Assembly (NCBI RefSeq): GCF_001580545.1
Contig: NZ_LRBG01000022.1
Location: forward strand, 62,001 to 126,000
Reading direction: 5' to 3'
DNA length: 64,000 nt
From: Paraburkholderia monticola
Lineage (GTDB): Bacteria > Pseudomonadota > Gammaproteobacteria > Burkholderiales > Burkholderiaceae
The notes under the pieces were generated by a model. It was not told the origin of the DNA. It saw nothing but the letters and a program-made list of their open reading frames with translations, and did not search any database. Shown here in pieces: positions 16,551 through 25,728 of the stretch. The position numbers and the translations under genes were made by a program. Position 1 is the stretch's first letter; every line of letters begins with the position of its first letter.

Positions 16551-18215
16551 ATGAACCTCGACGGCGAGACTTACGATTCGCTCACGGCCAATTTCACGTG
16601 GCGCATTCCGCCGCGCTACAACATCGGCGTCGACACCTGCGACAAATGGGCCGATGGCTCGGGACGTCTTGCGCTGATTTACGAGGACGCCGACGCCCGC
16701 GCGACCCGCTATACGTTCGACGACCTGAAAGCGCTGTCCGACCGCTTCGCCAATGCGCTGCTCGCGGCGGGCGCGCGGCGCGGCGACCGGATCGGCATCT
16801 TCCTGTCGCAGTCGATCGAAACGGCCATCGCGCATCTCGCCGCGTACAAGGCCGGCATGGTCGCGGTGCCGTTGTTCGCGCTGTTCGGCGTCGATGCGAT
16901 CGAGCATCGGCTTGGCGACAGCGGCGCGGTCGCGCTGATCACGGACCAGGCTGGCGTGCAAAAGATCGCGGAAATTCGTGGCGCGCTGCCCGAGTTGCGG
17001 CAGGTGTTCAGTGTCGATCTCGCGCAGGACGACGAAACATCCGACGCGCCCGTGCGCTCGTTCTGGCATGCGTTGAATAGCGCGCCCGCCGACTTCACGC
17101 CGGTCGAGACCGCCGCGGACGACCCTGCGATCATCATCTATACGTCGGGCACGACCGGCAAACCGAAGGGCGCGTTGCACGGGCATCGCGTGTTGCTTGG
17201 GCATCTACCGGGCGTCGAGATGTCGCAGCAAGGCTTTCCCGCGCACGCAACGCTGATGTGGACGCCCGCGGACTGGGCGTGGATCGGCGGTCTGTTCGAC
17301 GTGCTGCTGCCTTCGTGGCATCACGGCGTCGCGGTACTCGCGCGCCGTTTTGCGAAATTCGATGGCCACGCCGCGTTCGATCTGCTCGCGCGTCACGCGG
17401 TCTCCCATGCGTTTCTGCCGCCAACCGCGCTGAAGATGATGCGCGGCGTCGAGCGGCCCGCGCATCTGCGTCTCGCGTTGCGCTCGGTTGCAAGCGGCGG
17501 CGAATCGCTCGGCGAGGAACTGATCGGCTGGGGGCGCGAGGCGCTCGGCGTGACGATCAACGAGTTCTACGGGCAGACCGAGTGCAACGTCGTGGTGTCG
17601 TCGTGCGCGGCGCTGTTCGAGCCGTGCTTCGGCGCGATCGGGCGCGCGGTGCCGGGGCATCAGGTTGCGATCGTCGGAGCCGACGGCAACGAACTGCCAC
17701 CCGGCGCGATCGGCGATATCGCGGTGGCCGAGCCTGATCCGGTGATGTTTCTCGGCTACTGGCGCAATGATGCGGCGACGCGCGAGAAATTCCGCGGCAA
17801 GTTTCTGCTGACCGGCGATCTCGGCACGCGCGACGCGGACGGCTTCATTCGCTTCGTCGGCCGCGGCGACGACGTGATCACGAGCGCCGGCTACCGGATC
17901 GGGCCGGCCTCGATCGAAGATTCGCTGCTGCGTCACCCGGCTGTCGCGATGGCGGCCGTGGTTGGCACGCCCGATCTCGAGCGCACTGAAATCGTGACGG
18001 CTTTCGTCGTGCTGAAAGCCGGTTTCGTCGGCGACGCTGCGCTCGTGCGCGAGATCCAGCAGCATGTGAAGACGCGTCTGGCCGCGCACGAATATCCGCG
18101 CGAGATTCGCTTCGTCGAAAGCCTGCCGATGACGGCGACCGGCAAGGTGATCCGCAAGGCGCTGCGCGAAGCGCTGACGCGCGAGCCGAACGCATCCGCG
18201 CCCGCGAAAAACTGA
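16551..18215 (+). CDS. AMP-binding acyl-CoA synthetase (medium-chain/acetyl-CoA synthetase-like)
   Basis: A 554-aa adenylate-forming enzyme that activates a carboxylic acid to its CoA thioester with ATP. The AMP-binding P-loop IIYTSGTTGKPKGALHGH, the middle motif NEFYGQTECNVVV, the GYWRNDAATREKF/LLTGDLGTRDADGF hinge region and the C-terminal catalytic lysine motif TATGKVIRKALREAL are all present. ATG 16551 follows AGGAGA by 4 nt; the open frame runs upstream to 16419 but has no binding site there. Similarity in layout suggests the medium-chain acyl-CoA synthetase group. It may feed the nearby beta-oxidation enzymes, but the substrate is unknown. Confidence 0.88.
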   Translation: MNLDGETYDSLTANFTWRIPPRYNIGVDTCDKWADGSGRLALIYEDADARATRYTFDDLKALSDRFANALLAAGARRGDRIGIFLSQSIETAIAHLAAYKAGMVAVPLFALFGVDAIEHRLGDSGAVALITDQAGVQKIAEIRGALPELRQVFSVDLAQDDETSDAPVRSFWHALNSAPADFTPVETAADDPAIIIYTSGTTGKPKGALHGHRVLLGHLPGVEMSQQGFPAHATLMWTPADWAWIGGLFDVLLPSWHHGVAVLARRFAKFDGHAAFDLLARHAVSHAFLPPTALKMMRGVERPAHLRLALRSVASGGESLGEELIGWGREALGVTINEFYGQTECNVVVSSCAALFEPCFGAIGRAVPGHQVAIVGADGNELPPGAIGDIAVAEPDPVMFLGYWRNDAATREKFRGKFLLTGDLGTRDADGFIRFVGRGDDVITSAGYRIGPASIEDSLLRHPAVAMAAVVGTPDLERTEIVTAFVVLKAGFVGDAALVREIQQHVKTRLAAHEYPREIRFVESLPMTATGKVIRKALREALTREPNASAPAKN

Positions 18216-18265
18216 GTCTGCTACGATGACCGACCCACGATCAGAATCACAGCGGAGAAATCTGG

Positions 18266-18646
18266 ATGCGCCCGGAGAGTGCAAATCGTTTCGACGCGGA
18301 GTTCGCGCCGCGTATCGCCGAGGTGATCGCCGCGTATTTTTCGAAGACGGTCCATACCGACGTGTTGCCGCATGGCGTGGACGGCCAACCCACCCGCGTA
18401 CGGATTCACGCGGCAGCGCTTAGTGGTCTGGGTCTTTACCCGCATCCTTTGAATCTGTATCTGACCTGGGAAGGCGATGAAATAGAAAGGCTGATGGGCG
18501 AGCAGGGCGCGACGCGTTTCGCCCGCTATCTGGCCGCGCTGCCGCGCAAGCTCAATGCGTGGACCCAGGCGCGCGAACTCGACTTCCTCACGCACACGCA
18601 GGGTGATCCGGTTGCGTTGATCGGCGGGCTCGATTTCGAATCGTAG
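18266..18646 (+). CDS. conserved hypothetical protein
   Basis: A 126-aa soluble protein, starting MRPESANRFDAEFAPRIAEV. GGAGA at 18253-18257 precedes the ATG by 8 nt. It has no signal peptide, membrane segment or motif I recognise. It follows the acyl-CoA synthetase after 50 nt on the same strand and may be its operon partner. Codon use matches the neighbours (strong G/C at third positions), so it is a real gene rather than a shadow. Function unknown. Confidence 0.7.
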   Translation: MRPESANRFDAEFAPRIAEVIAAYFSKTVHTDVLPHGVDGQPTRVRIHAAALSGLGLYPHPLNLYLTWEGDEIERLMGEQGATRFARYLAALPRKLNAWTQARELDFLTHTQGDPVALIGGLDFES

Positions 18647-18682
18647 GCGCGCGCGTTTGCATGCGTCAGCATCGATGGCAAG

Positions 18683-18719
18683 AAAAAACGGCCGCTGTGC
18701 TCGAAGAGCCAGCGGCCGT
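18683..18719 (-). terminator. terminator of the phospholipase C gene
   Basis: A 10-bp stem ACGGCCGCTG (18688-18697) / CAGCGGCCGT (18710-18719). On the minus strand it is followed by six T, 31 nt after the phospholipase stop codon. It may also stop readthrough from the convergent gene at 18266. Confidence 0.8.
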
Positions 18720-18749
18720 TGCTTCTACAGAGTCGTGTTGGCGCGACGC

Positions 18750-20867
18750 TCAGCCACCCAGCGCCGGATCACTCATGCTGCTATTGCCCGTCTCGACGTG
18801 ACCGGCGAAGCGGCGCGCGAACGCCGGGTCCGTATCGACGGTGATCGCGAGATCGTACCAGCCGTGCGCGTTGCGCAGATCGAGGTACAGGTTGTCGGTG
18901 TCGCCGCCGCGCACTGAATGCTTGATCACGTTGTTGGCGTCGTACGCGTTGACGATCGTGAACTGGCAACGCGCGCTGCCGACGTTCTCGAGTCGCAGTT
19001 GCAAATTGCCGTTCGCGACATCGTAGCCTTCGGCAACGGCCGGTCGTGCGGTTTCCGTTCCATTCCACCAGTTATGCGCGACCAGCTTGCCCGCGAAGCG
19101 GCGCAGGAAACCGTTCGGCCCGTGCACGCTGAAGTCGTAGCTGCCATCGGCATTCAAGGGCAGCGTGTCCTGCAGATGCTTGCCCGCCTCGACGGTATAG
19201 CTGCGCGGTGCGTCCGCGCTACCCGCCGCATACACGAGGAACACCGCGCCCGCGCGGCCCGTGTTGACGAAGCGCATCGTCAGCTTGGCGTTCGAGCCTT
19301 CGTCGACGCGCACGAACAGTTCGTACGGCAACGCGCGCGACGGACGCGCGCCCGGTTCCTGCTGCGGCACCGCTTGCACCGCGGGCGGCTGCGGCACGTA
19401 ATCCGGGTGGCGGGTCTGGTCGGGCGGCATGTAAGCGCTCGTGCTCGGCAGCGACGGCAGCGACGCGTTCGGGTTCGCGAAGTTGAACGCCGAAGTCAGA
19501 TCGCCGCACACCGCGCGACGCCACGGCGTGATGTTCGATTCGCCGAGATTGTGCTGGTGGTCGAAGCGCTTTTCGATGAAACGGATCACCGACGTATGGT
19601 CGAACACTTCGGAGCACACGTAGCCGCCTTTCGACCAAGGCGACACCACCAGCATCGGCACGCGCGGCCCGAGCCCGTACGGGGCGCCGACGTTCTTCGG
19701 ATCGCCCGCGTAGATCTCGTTCGTCACCTCGACGGTCGACAGACCATTCGCGCTCGACGCGGCCGCGAACGGCGCGGCGATGTGATCGAAGAAGCCGTCG
19801 TTTTCGTCGTAGTTGATCAGCAGCACGGTCTTGCTCCACACGTCCGGATTCGACGTGAGGATCTGCAGCACCTGGTCGATGTACCACGCGCCGTAGTTGG
19901 TCGGCCAGTTCGGATGCTCGCTGTACGCTTCGGGGGCGACGATCCACGACACCTGCGGCAGCGTGCCGTTTTGCACGTCGCGCTTCAGGATGTCGAAGTA
20001 GCCGTCGCCGTTCGCCGCGTTGGTGCCGGTGCGCGCGTTGTCGTACAGCGGATTGCCCGGCTGCGCGTTGCGGTACTGGTTGAAATAGAGCAGCGAGTTG
20101 TCGCCGTAGTTGCCGATATACGCGTTTTGCGTCCAGCCCCACGAACCGTTCGCGTCGAGCCCGGTGCCCATGTCCTGATAGATCTTCCACGAGATGCCGG
20201 CGTTCTGCAGCACCTCGGGGTAGGTCGACCAGCCGTAGCCGAGCTCCGAATTGTCGATGACCGGACCGCCGCCGCTGCCGTCGTTGCCGACCCAGCCACT
20301 CCAAATGTAGTAGCGGTTCGGATCGGTCGGGCCCATCAGCGAGCAGTGGTACGCGTCGCAGATCGTGAATGCATCGGCGAGCTGATAGTGAAACGGAATG
20401 TCGTCGCGCGTCAGGTAGGCCATCGTGAGCTCGCCTTTCGACGGGACCCACTGATCGTTGCGGCCGCCGTTCCATGCCGCATGGGTGGTGCCCCAGTCGT
20501 GCGCGAGATCCTGCAGGAACTGCAGGCCCAGGTTCGGCGCGGTGGGATGGAACGGCAGCACGTAGCTGGCGCCGGCGGTGTCGGTGGTGAGGGGCTGATA
20601 CCACACCGGGTGGCCGTTCGCGAGACTGATCGCGCGCGTGTCGCCGAAACCGCGCACACCTTTGAGCGTGCCGAAGTAGTGGTCGAACGAGCGGTTCTCC
20701 TGCATCAGCACGACGATGTGCTCGACATCGCGGATCGTGCCGGTCCGGTTGTTGGCCGGAATCGCGAGTGCATTGCGGATGCCTGGCGGCAGCATGCTCA
20801 ACGCGGTGAAGGAACCGGCGGCTTGCGCGGCCGAACGCAGAAAATCACGGCGATTTTTTGAGGTCAT
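18750..20867 (-). CDS. phosphocholine-type phospholipase C, Tat-exported
   Basis: A 705-aa phosphoesterase that hydrolyses phospholipid head groups outside the cytoplasm. The N-terminus MTSKNRRDFLRSAAQAAG is a twin-arginine signal. The catalytic phosphoesterase domain begins VEHIVVLMQENRSFDHYFGT, the signature of bacterial PLC/acid phosphatases, and includes NYDENDGFFDH and GPRVPMLVVSPWSKGG. Two repeated C-terminal domains (about 500-590 and 610-690; GPNGFLRRFAGKL, DPAFARRFAGHVETG) are typical of non-haemolytic/haemolytic PLCs of Pseudomonas and Burkholderia. ATG 20867 gives the Tat signal directly; a GTG start at 20903 is possible. A small lipoprotein gene lies upstream on the same strand. 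Confidence 0.92.
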   Translation of the reverse strand: MTSKNRRDFLRSAAQAAGSFTALSMLPPGIRNALAIPANNRTGTIRDVEHIVVLMQENRSFDHYFGTLKGVRGFGDTRAISLANGHPVWYQPLTTDTAGASYVLPFHPTAPNLGLQFLQDLAHDWGTTHAAWNGGRNDQWVPSKGELTMAYLTRDDIPFHYQLADAFTICDAYHCSLMGPTDPNRYYIWSGWVGNDGSGGGPVIDNSELGYGWSTYPEVLQNAGISWKIYQDMGTGLDANGSWGWTQNAYIGNYGDNSLLYFNQYRNAQPGNPLYDNARTGTNAANGDGYFDILKRDVQNGTLPQVSWIVAPEAYSEHPNWPTNYGAWYIDQVLQILTSNPDVWSKTVLLINYDENDGFFDHIAAPFAAASSANGLSTVEVTNEIYAGDPKNVGAPYGLGPRVPMLVVSPWSKGGYVCSEVFDHTSVIRFIEKRFDHQHNLGESNITPWRRAVCGDLTSAFNFANPNASLPSLPSTSAYMPPDQTRHPDYVPQPPAVQAVPQQEPGARPSRALPYELFVRVDEGSNAKLTMRFVNTGRAGAVFLVYAAGSADAPRSYTVEAGKHLQDTLPLNADGSYDFSVHGPNGFLRRFAGKLVAHNWWNGTETARPAVAEGYDVANGNLQLRLENVGSARCQFTIVNAYDANNVIKHSVRGGDTDNLYLDLRNAHGWYDLAITVDTDPAFARRFAGHVETGNSSMSDPALGG

Positions 20868-20985
20868 GGTTGTGGCATTGATCTTCGGTGGAGAAAAAAG
20901 CACGGGGACGATGAATTACGGTGCAGCAACGGCGATGCTGCGTCGCACGCGCGCAGGCAGGCAGCCTGCGCGCGCGACGCGGTTC

Positions 20986-21297
20986 TCAATCGACGGTATG
21001 GATGACGGGGCTCGCCAGCGGCGGCGCGGTGGCGGATAACGCCGTGCCGGCTTCGGATGCGGGAGCCGCGGGAGTCTGGATCGTCAGCGCTGGCGGCGCG
21101 GCCTCGGCCGGCGCCGCGGCAGTCGATGGTTCGCCGGGACTAGCGGCGGAATGGTCGGTAGAACTGATCGTGTTCGTGCTGGCGGGCGGGTCGTCGTTGC
21201 TGCATGCGCCAGCTAGCGCGCACAGCGCGATGATCGCCACGGTGCATGTCAAACGTTTGCGCCGCGGCGCACGGAACGGGTTCGACACGAAGGACAT
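20986..21297 (-). CDS. small lipoprotein, function unknown
   Basis: A 103-aa protein with a basic N-terminus, a hydrophobic stretch and lipobox CALAGAC at about residues 26-32, so it is expected to be acylated on Cys and anchored in the envelope. The mature part is Ala/Pro/Ser/Thr rich and probably disordered. AGGAGA lies 7 nt before the ATG. It is 118 nt upstream of the phospholipase C gene on the same strand and may be transcribed with it. No family recognised. Confidence 0.65.
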   Translation of the reverse strand: MSFVSNPFRAPRRKRLTCTVAIIALCALAGACSNDDPPASTNTISSTDHSAASPGEPSTAAAPAEAAPPALTIQTPAAPASEAGTALSATAPPLASPVIHTVD

Positions 21298-21418
21298 GGC
21301 ACTGTCTCCTGGCGGGGAAGGGATGCCTCGCCATCGAGGTGCCGAGGTCAGCGATGCAGCAGCTTAATCGCCGAACCGTGTAATTTTTATGAAGTATTGG
21401 TAAGAGGTCGCGCGACGC

Positions 21419-22279
21419 TTATCGCTGTGCGCTCACGAACGCCGCGATCGCGTCGTTGAGCGCGGCGGGCGCGTCGCGGTGCGGCGAGTGTCCGCATGCG
21501 TCGAGCTTGACGAGCCGCGCGTGCGCCACGCGCGCGGCGATCGTGTCGATCTGCGCCATCGTGCCGTAGTTGTCGTCGTGACCCTGGATCGCCAGCAGCG
21601 GGCGACGGATCGGCACGAGCGCGTCGACGATCGACCACGGCCTGAACGCGGGATCGAGCCAGATATCGTTCCAGCCGTAGAACGCGGAATCGACGTCCGC
21701 GTGATAGCGGGCGAGCTTCGCGCGCAGATCGGTGGTTTCGTAAAGCTGCTTCGTTTGCGCGATGCTTTGCACCGAGATGTCTTCGACGAACACGTGCGGC
21801 GCGATCACGACCGCGCCCGCGAGCGCATCGGGATACAGCGCCGCGTAGAGCAGCGCGATCGAGCCGCCGTCGCTATGGCCGATCACCCACATGCGCCGGC
21901 GTTGACGCTGGTCGATCCCGAGCGCGTCGAGGAGCGCGGGGAGGATGTCGCGGGCCTGCGCGGTCATGAAATCGACCGGCCATTTTTCGTCAGGCGCACG
22001 CGGCGTGGAGAGTCCGTAGCCGGGCCGCGAATAGACGAGTCCACGCATGCCGAGCCGCTCGCACAACGTTTGCGGCCAGTCGCGCCACATGGCGATCGAG
22101 CCGAGACCTTCGTGCAGAAATACCGCGATCGGCGGATCGTCCGTCTGAGCGTCCGACTGCTGATTGACCCAGCGGTACTCGATGCGCAGCGGTCCCTGCG
22201 AGGCGGTCTCCGGCAGTTCGGCGAAGCTGCTGCCGGCACTCGCGGCGGAAGTGGCTGGGGCAGTACCACGGTTCTGCAT
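21419..22279 (-). CDS. alpha/beta hydrolase of the box cluster
   Basis: A 286-aa hydrolase. The nucleophile elbow GHSDGGS, the oxyanion region FLHEGLGSIAMW, the acid region (GHDDNYG) and the catalytic His (CGHSPHRD) follow alpha/beta-hydrolase order. ATG 22279 follows the benzoate-CoA ligase stop by 11 nt, with AGGTGA as a possible binding site, so the two are co-transcribed. In other box clusters a similar hydrolase is thought to act on ring-cleavage lactones or non-productive CoA esters. That role is inferred from context here; no substrate motif is visible. Confidence 0.85.
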   Translation of the reverse strand: MQNRGTAPATSAASAGSSFAELPETASQGPLRIEYRWVNQQSDAQTDDPPIAVFLHEGLGSIAMWRDWPQTLCERLGMRGLVYSRPGYGLSTPRAPDEKWPVDFMTAQARDILPALLDALGIDQRQRRRMWVIGHSDGGSIALLYAALYPDALAGAVVIAPHVFVEDISVQSIAQTKQLYETTDLRAKLARYHADVDSAFYGWNDIWLDPAFRPWSIVDALVPIRRPLLAIQGHDDNYGTMAQIDTIAARVAHARLVKLDACGHSPHRDAPAALNDAIAAFVSAQR

Positions 22280-22290
22280 CAATCGATCAC

Positions 22291-23880
22291 CTATGACAGT
22301 TCGCGCAATTTGAAGCGTTGAATTTTACCGGTGGCGGTCTTCGGCAGATCGTCGGTGAACATGATCTCGCGTGGGTATTTGTGCGGCGCGAGCCGTTCCT
22401 TGACGAAGGCCTTCAGTTCGTCTGCGAGCGTGTCGGACGGCGTGAAGTCGCGCTTGAGCACGACGAACGCGCGCGTCTTCACGAGCCCGCCATGGTCGAC
22501 ACCGACCACCGCCGCTTCGAGCACTGCGGGATGCGCGACGAGCACCATCTCGACCTCGACCGGCGACACATACTGGCCGCTCACTTTCAGCATGTCGTCG
22601 CTGCGGCCCGCGTAAACATAGCAGCCGTTCGCGAGGCGCCGATACTTGTCGCCGCTTCTGATCCATTCGCCGAGAAACGTCGCGCGCGTCTTCTCGCGAT
22701 TGCTCCAGTACATCAGCGCCGCGCTCGGCCCCTTGATGAACAGATCGCCGACTTCGCCATCGGGCACGGGACGTCCGGCTTCGTCGCGCAGATCGACTTC
22801 GTAGCCCGGCACGGGCCGCCCGGTCGTACCGTATTCGACTTCGCCCGCGCGATTGGACAGGAAGATGTGCAGCATCTCCGTCGACCCGATGCCATCGAGA
22901 ATCTCGGCACCGAAGTGCGCGGTGAAGCGTTCACCGACATCGCGCGGCAACGCCTCGCCCGCCGACGCGCACACGCGGATCGCGACGTCGGCCCGCGCGG
23001 GCAGATTCGGCGACACCAGCATGTTCGCGTACAAGGTCGGCACACCGTAGAACACGGTCGGACGATGCTGCACGAGGCGCGCGAAAATCGCGTCGGCGGT
23101 GGGGCGCTCGGCCATCAGGATCGCAGTCGCGCCGACTGACAGCGGAAAGGTCAGCGCGTTGCCGAGCCCATACGCAAAGAACAGTTTCGCCGCCGAAAAC
23201 ACCACGTCGCTCTCGACGATGCCGAGCACCGGCTTGCCATAAAGCTCGGCGGTCCAGTACAGGTTCGCGTGCGTGTGCACGGTGCCTTTCGGCTTGCCGG
23301 TCGAGCCCGACGAATAAAGCCAGAACGCGATGTCGTCCGCGTTGCTCGCACAGCCTTTGAGCGCGGGTGCGGCGGCGTCGACGAGTGTTTCGAAACGGGG
23401 CGCGGCAAGTGGGGTCTCGGTGGCGGCATGAGGCTGGGAGACGATCAACTGGCAGCCGTCGTCGTCGATGCTGCTCAGTGCCTCCGTCACGTTTTCGAGT
23501 AGGGGTGCCGAAACGATGACCGCTCGCGCATGGCTGTGCGTCAGCATGTAGGTATAGTCGGCCGCGCTCAGCAAGGTGTTCGCGACGACCGGCACGATGC
23601 CCGCGTAAAGCGCGCCGAGAAAGGCGACCGGCAGCGACGCGGTGTCGAGCATCACGAGCAGCACGCGCTCTTCGGGGTGAACGCCAAGCGCTCGCAGTGC
23701 GCTGGCGCAGCGCCGCGCGCGCGCTTCGAGCTCGCCGTAGGTCATGGTGCCGTGGTCGTCGATATAGGCGAGCTTGCTCGCGCGTGCTTCGTTCAACTGG
23801 AACAGATGCCTCGCGAAGTTGAACAGCGGGGGCGGCGGCGCGACCGGCTGAGGCGCGCTCGTTTCCAGCAGGGCTTCCAT
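22291..23880 (-). CDS. bclA: benzoate--CoA ligase
   Basis: A 529-aa adenylate-forming ligase that converts benzoate to benzoyl-CoA, the first step of the box pathway. The AMP-binding motif YSSGSTGKPKGTVHTH, GIGSTEMLHIFLSNR, the hinge RSGDKYRRLANGCYVYAGRSDDM and the C-terminal lysine motif PKTATGKIQRFKLREL are present. The N-terminus (FNFARHLFQLNEARASKLAYIDD) is characteristic of benzoate-CoA ligases. GGAGGAGA lies just before the ATG. It is in a minus-strand operon with the hydrolase, divergent from boxR-boxCBA. 4-substituted benzoates are possible alternative substrates. Confidence 0.92.
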   Translation of the reverse strand: MEALLETSAPQPVAPPPPLFNFARHLFQLNEARASKLAYIDDHGTMTYGELEARARRCASALRALGVHPEERVLLVMLDTASLPVAFLGALYAGIVPVVANTLLSAADYTYMLTHSHARAVIVSAPLLENVTEALSSIDDDGCQLIVSQPHAATETPLAAPRFETLVDAAAPALKGCASNADDIAFWLYSSGSTGKPKGTVHTHANLYWTAELYGKPVLGIVESDVVFSAAKLFFAYGLGNALTFPLSVGATAILMAERPTADAIFARLVQHRPTVFYGVPTLYANMLVSPNLPARADVAIRVCASAGEALPRDVGERFTAHFGAEILDGIGSTEMLHIFLSNRAGEVEYGTTGRPVPGYEVDLRDEAGRPVPDGEVGDLFIKGPSAALMYWSNREKTRATFLGEWIRSGDKYRRLANGCYVYAGRSDDMLKVSGQYVSPVEVEMVLVAHPAVLEAAVVGVDHGGLVKTRAFVVLKRDFTPSDTLADELKAFVKERLAPHKYPREIMFTDDLPKTATGKIQRFKLRELS

Positions 23881-23979
23881 ATGTCTCCTCCATCCATGGG
23901 CGCGGTCCGGCCGTTGTGTGCTCGTGACTCGTGCTCGTGTTCCGTGCTCGTGATCTGCTCGATGCTTGCCGCGCGCGGT

Positions 23980-24447
23980 TCATGCGCGCGTGAATTCGAT
24001 TGCTCCCTCAGGCAACAGATACAGCACCAGCGCCTCACCGTTCGCGACAGTCGGATGATGCGCCGAGCCGGGGCCGTACACGCACCAGCCGGCCGGATGG
24101 CCGTCGAACGTCGCGCCTTCGGTCAGCGGCATGATCAGATCGATCTCGCCATGCGGATGGACGTGATGCGGACCGGCGATGTCCTGCATGTCGACGACGT
24201 CCACGGAAAAATCGTGCGTGTCGGGCAGCGCCTTGAAGATGCGGCCGTAGCGGATGCCGCCGGCCTCGCGGTTGCACAGCCAGCCTGCGGCGACGCCGCC
24301 GCGGCATGCGTTCTCCAGTTGCTGGAAGGTTGGGCTGCCGGCGGGCCAGGTGTCGTTCAGCCAGGCCGCGAGCGAAGCGTCGAGCGGCCGCCCGGCGAGT
24401 TGCCCAGTCACACCTGCGATCAGGCGCTGGAATTCCTGTGGGGACAT
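23980..24447 (-). CDS. DUF4863 family protein (4-hydroxylaminobenzoate lyase-like, cupin-type)
   Basis: A 155-aa protein. The central stretch DIAGPHHVHPHGEIDLIMPL looks like a cupin metal-binding motif (His-rich, followed by Glu). GGAGG lies 5-6 nt before ATG 24447, which decides against the longer GTG start at 24471. As I recall, DUF4863 contains PnbB, the 4-hydroxylaminobenzoate lyase of 4-nitrobenzoate degradation. In this cluster it lies between the benzoate-CoA ligase and boxR, so it may detoxify or modify a substituted benzoate, or serve the CoA-ester pathway. It is first in the minus-strand transcript that starts next to the boxR operator. Confidence 0.75.
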   Translation of the reverse strand: MSPQEFQRLIAGVTGQLAGRPLDASLAAWLNDTWPAGSPTFQQLENACRGGVAAGWLCNREAGGIRYGRIFKALPDTHDFSVDVVDMQDIAGPHHVHPHGEIDLIMPLTEGATFDGHPAGWCVYGPGSAHHPTVANGEALVLYLLPEGAIEFTRA

Positions 24448-24545
24448 GCGAGCCTCCAGAAGCGCGCTCACGCAGGCGGATGGACGCTCGAGGCGGCGCG
24501 TGACGGTGTTTGTGATTGGATCGGCTTTTGGCGAAAATTAAACCG

Positions 24546-24576
24546 TTCACCTTGTGCGTGTCAAGCACTATAGTAC
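24546..24576 (+). promoter_or_regulatory. boxR promoter with putative BoxR operator
   Basis: -35 TTCACC (24546-24551), 17-bp spacer and -10 TATAGT (24569-24574). The 12-bp near-palindrome GCACTATAGTAC (24565-24576) covers the -10 element. The same element, with the same offset to the -10, occurs at the boxC promoter. This suggests autorepression by BoxR. Confidence 0.7.
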
Positions 24577-24604
24577 ATGTATCGAAGTCGCGAGGTCGCA
24601 AAAC

Positions 24605-25615
24605 ATGAATCATAAGTACTCTTCCGAACCGTTGGCCGAAGCCGACGACGCCGCCCGCGCCGAACGCAGCGAGCGCGCAGGTGAACGCGCGGCCGAACGC
24701 GGCGGCGAGCGCGAGGAACGCGACCCGTTCCTGACCGCGATGGGCGAGCGCGTGCGTCTGCTGCGCGCGCGCCGCGGCATGACGCGCAAGACGCTGGCGA
24801 CCGAAACCGGTTTGTCGGAGCGGCATCTGGCGAACCTCGAATCGGGCGTCGGCAATGCGTCGGTGCTGGTGCTGCGGCAGATCGCGGCCACGCTGAACTG
24901 CTCGCTCGCCGAAGTGATCGGCGACGAAACCACCGCGTCGGCCGAATGGCTGCTGATTCGCGAACTGCTGCAGGGGCGCGACCAGGCGGCGCTGCAACGC
25001 GCGCGCATCGCGCTCGCGGAGATGTTCGCGCAGGCGCCGTGCGACCCGCACCGCAAGGACCGCATCGCGCTGATCGGCCTGCGCGGCGCGGGCAAGTCGA
25101 CGTTCGGGCGCATGCTCGCGCAGGAGCGCAAGGTGCCGTTCATCGAACTCACGCGCGTGATCGAACAGCTGGCGGGCTGCCCGCCGTCGGAAATCCATTC
25201 GCTGTATGGCGCGAGCGCGTATCGACGCTACGAGCAGCGCGCGCTCGAGGCGGTGATTCACGAGCATCCGCGCGCGGTGATCGCGTCGCCGGGCGGGCTG
25301 GTGTCGGAAGCGGGCACCTTCAACGCACTGCTGTCGCACTGCTTCACCGTGTGGCTGCAGGCGACGCCCGAGGAGCATATGCGCCGCGTCGTCGCGCAAG
25401 GCGATCTGCGGCCCATGTCCGGCAACCGCGAGGCGATGGACGACCTGAAGCGCATCCTCGCCGGGCGCGCCGAACTGTACGGCCGCGCGGACATGACGTT
25501 CGACACCAGCGAGAAGACGCTGGCCGATGCCTACCTGCAACTGCGCGACCGTCTCGCCGCGCGTCTCGCGGCGGAAGCGCCGGACGAAGCGCCGGACGAA
25601 GCGCGCATGAACTGA
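24605..25615 (+). CDS. boxR: benzoyl-CoA-responsive regulator BoxR (HTH + shikimate-kinase-like domain)
   Basis: A 336-aa repressor. After a polar, Glu/Arg-rich N-terminus (about 40 residues) comes an XRE-type helix-turn-helix (MTRKTLATETGLSERHLANLESG). The C-terminal half resembles shikimate kinase, with a P-loop RIALIGLRGAGKSTFGRMLA and an effector domain (IASPGGLVSEAGTFNALL). This BzdR/BoxR architecture binds benzoyl-CoA as inducer. Start ATG 24605 was chosen over the upstream in-frame GTG-type start because that one lies within the promoter. It is followed by boxC after 113 nt. The C-terminus has a short APDE repeat. Confidence 0.93.
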   Translation: MNHKYSSEPLAEADDAARAERSERAGERAAERGGEREERDPFLTAMGERVRLLRARRGMTRKTLATETGLSERHLANLESGVGNASVLVLRQIAATLNCSLAEVIGDETTASAEWLLIRELLQGRDQAALQRARIALAEMFAQAPCDPHRKDRIALIGLRGAGKSTFGRMLAQERKVPFIELTRVIEQLAGCPPSEIHSLYGASAYRRYEQRALEAVIHEHPRAVIASPGGLVSEAGTFNALLSHCFTVWLQATPEEHMRRVVAQGDLRPMSGNREAMDDLKRILAGRAELYGRADMTFDTSEKTLADAYLQLRDRLAARLAAEAPDEAPDEARMN

Positions 25616-25649
25616 GCGGGCGCGGGCGCCAGGGTTTCCCTGTAGTGAT

Positions 25650-25692
25650 GCACTAAAGTGCTTTACGCGACTGTGATGATGCACTATTGTTC
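25650..25692 (+). promoter_or_regulatory. boxC promoter with two putative BoxR operators
   Basis: -35 TTTACG (25662-25667), 17-bp spacer and -10 TATTGT (25685-25690). Operator-like 12-mers GCACTAAAGTGC (25650-25661) and GCACTATTGTTC (25681-25692) abut the -35 and cover the -10. They are 31 bp apart, about three helical turns. With the boxR site they give the consensus GCACTAWWGTNC. Confidence 0.75.
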
Positions 25693-25728
25693 AAAAAACA
25701 GATTGCATCGTCCAGTCAGGAGACGCCC

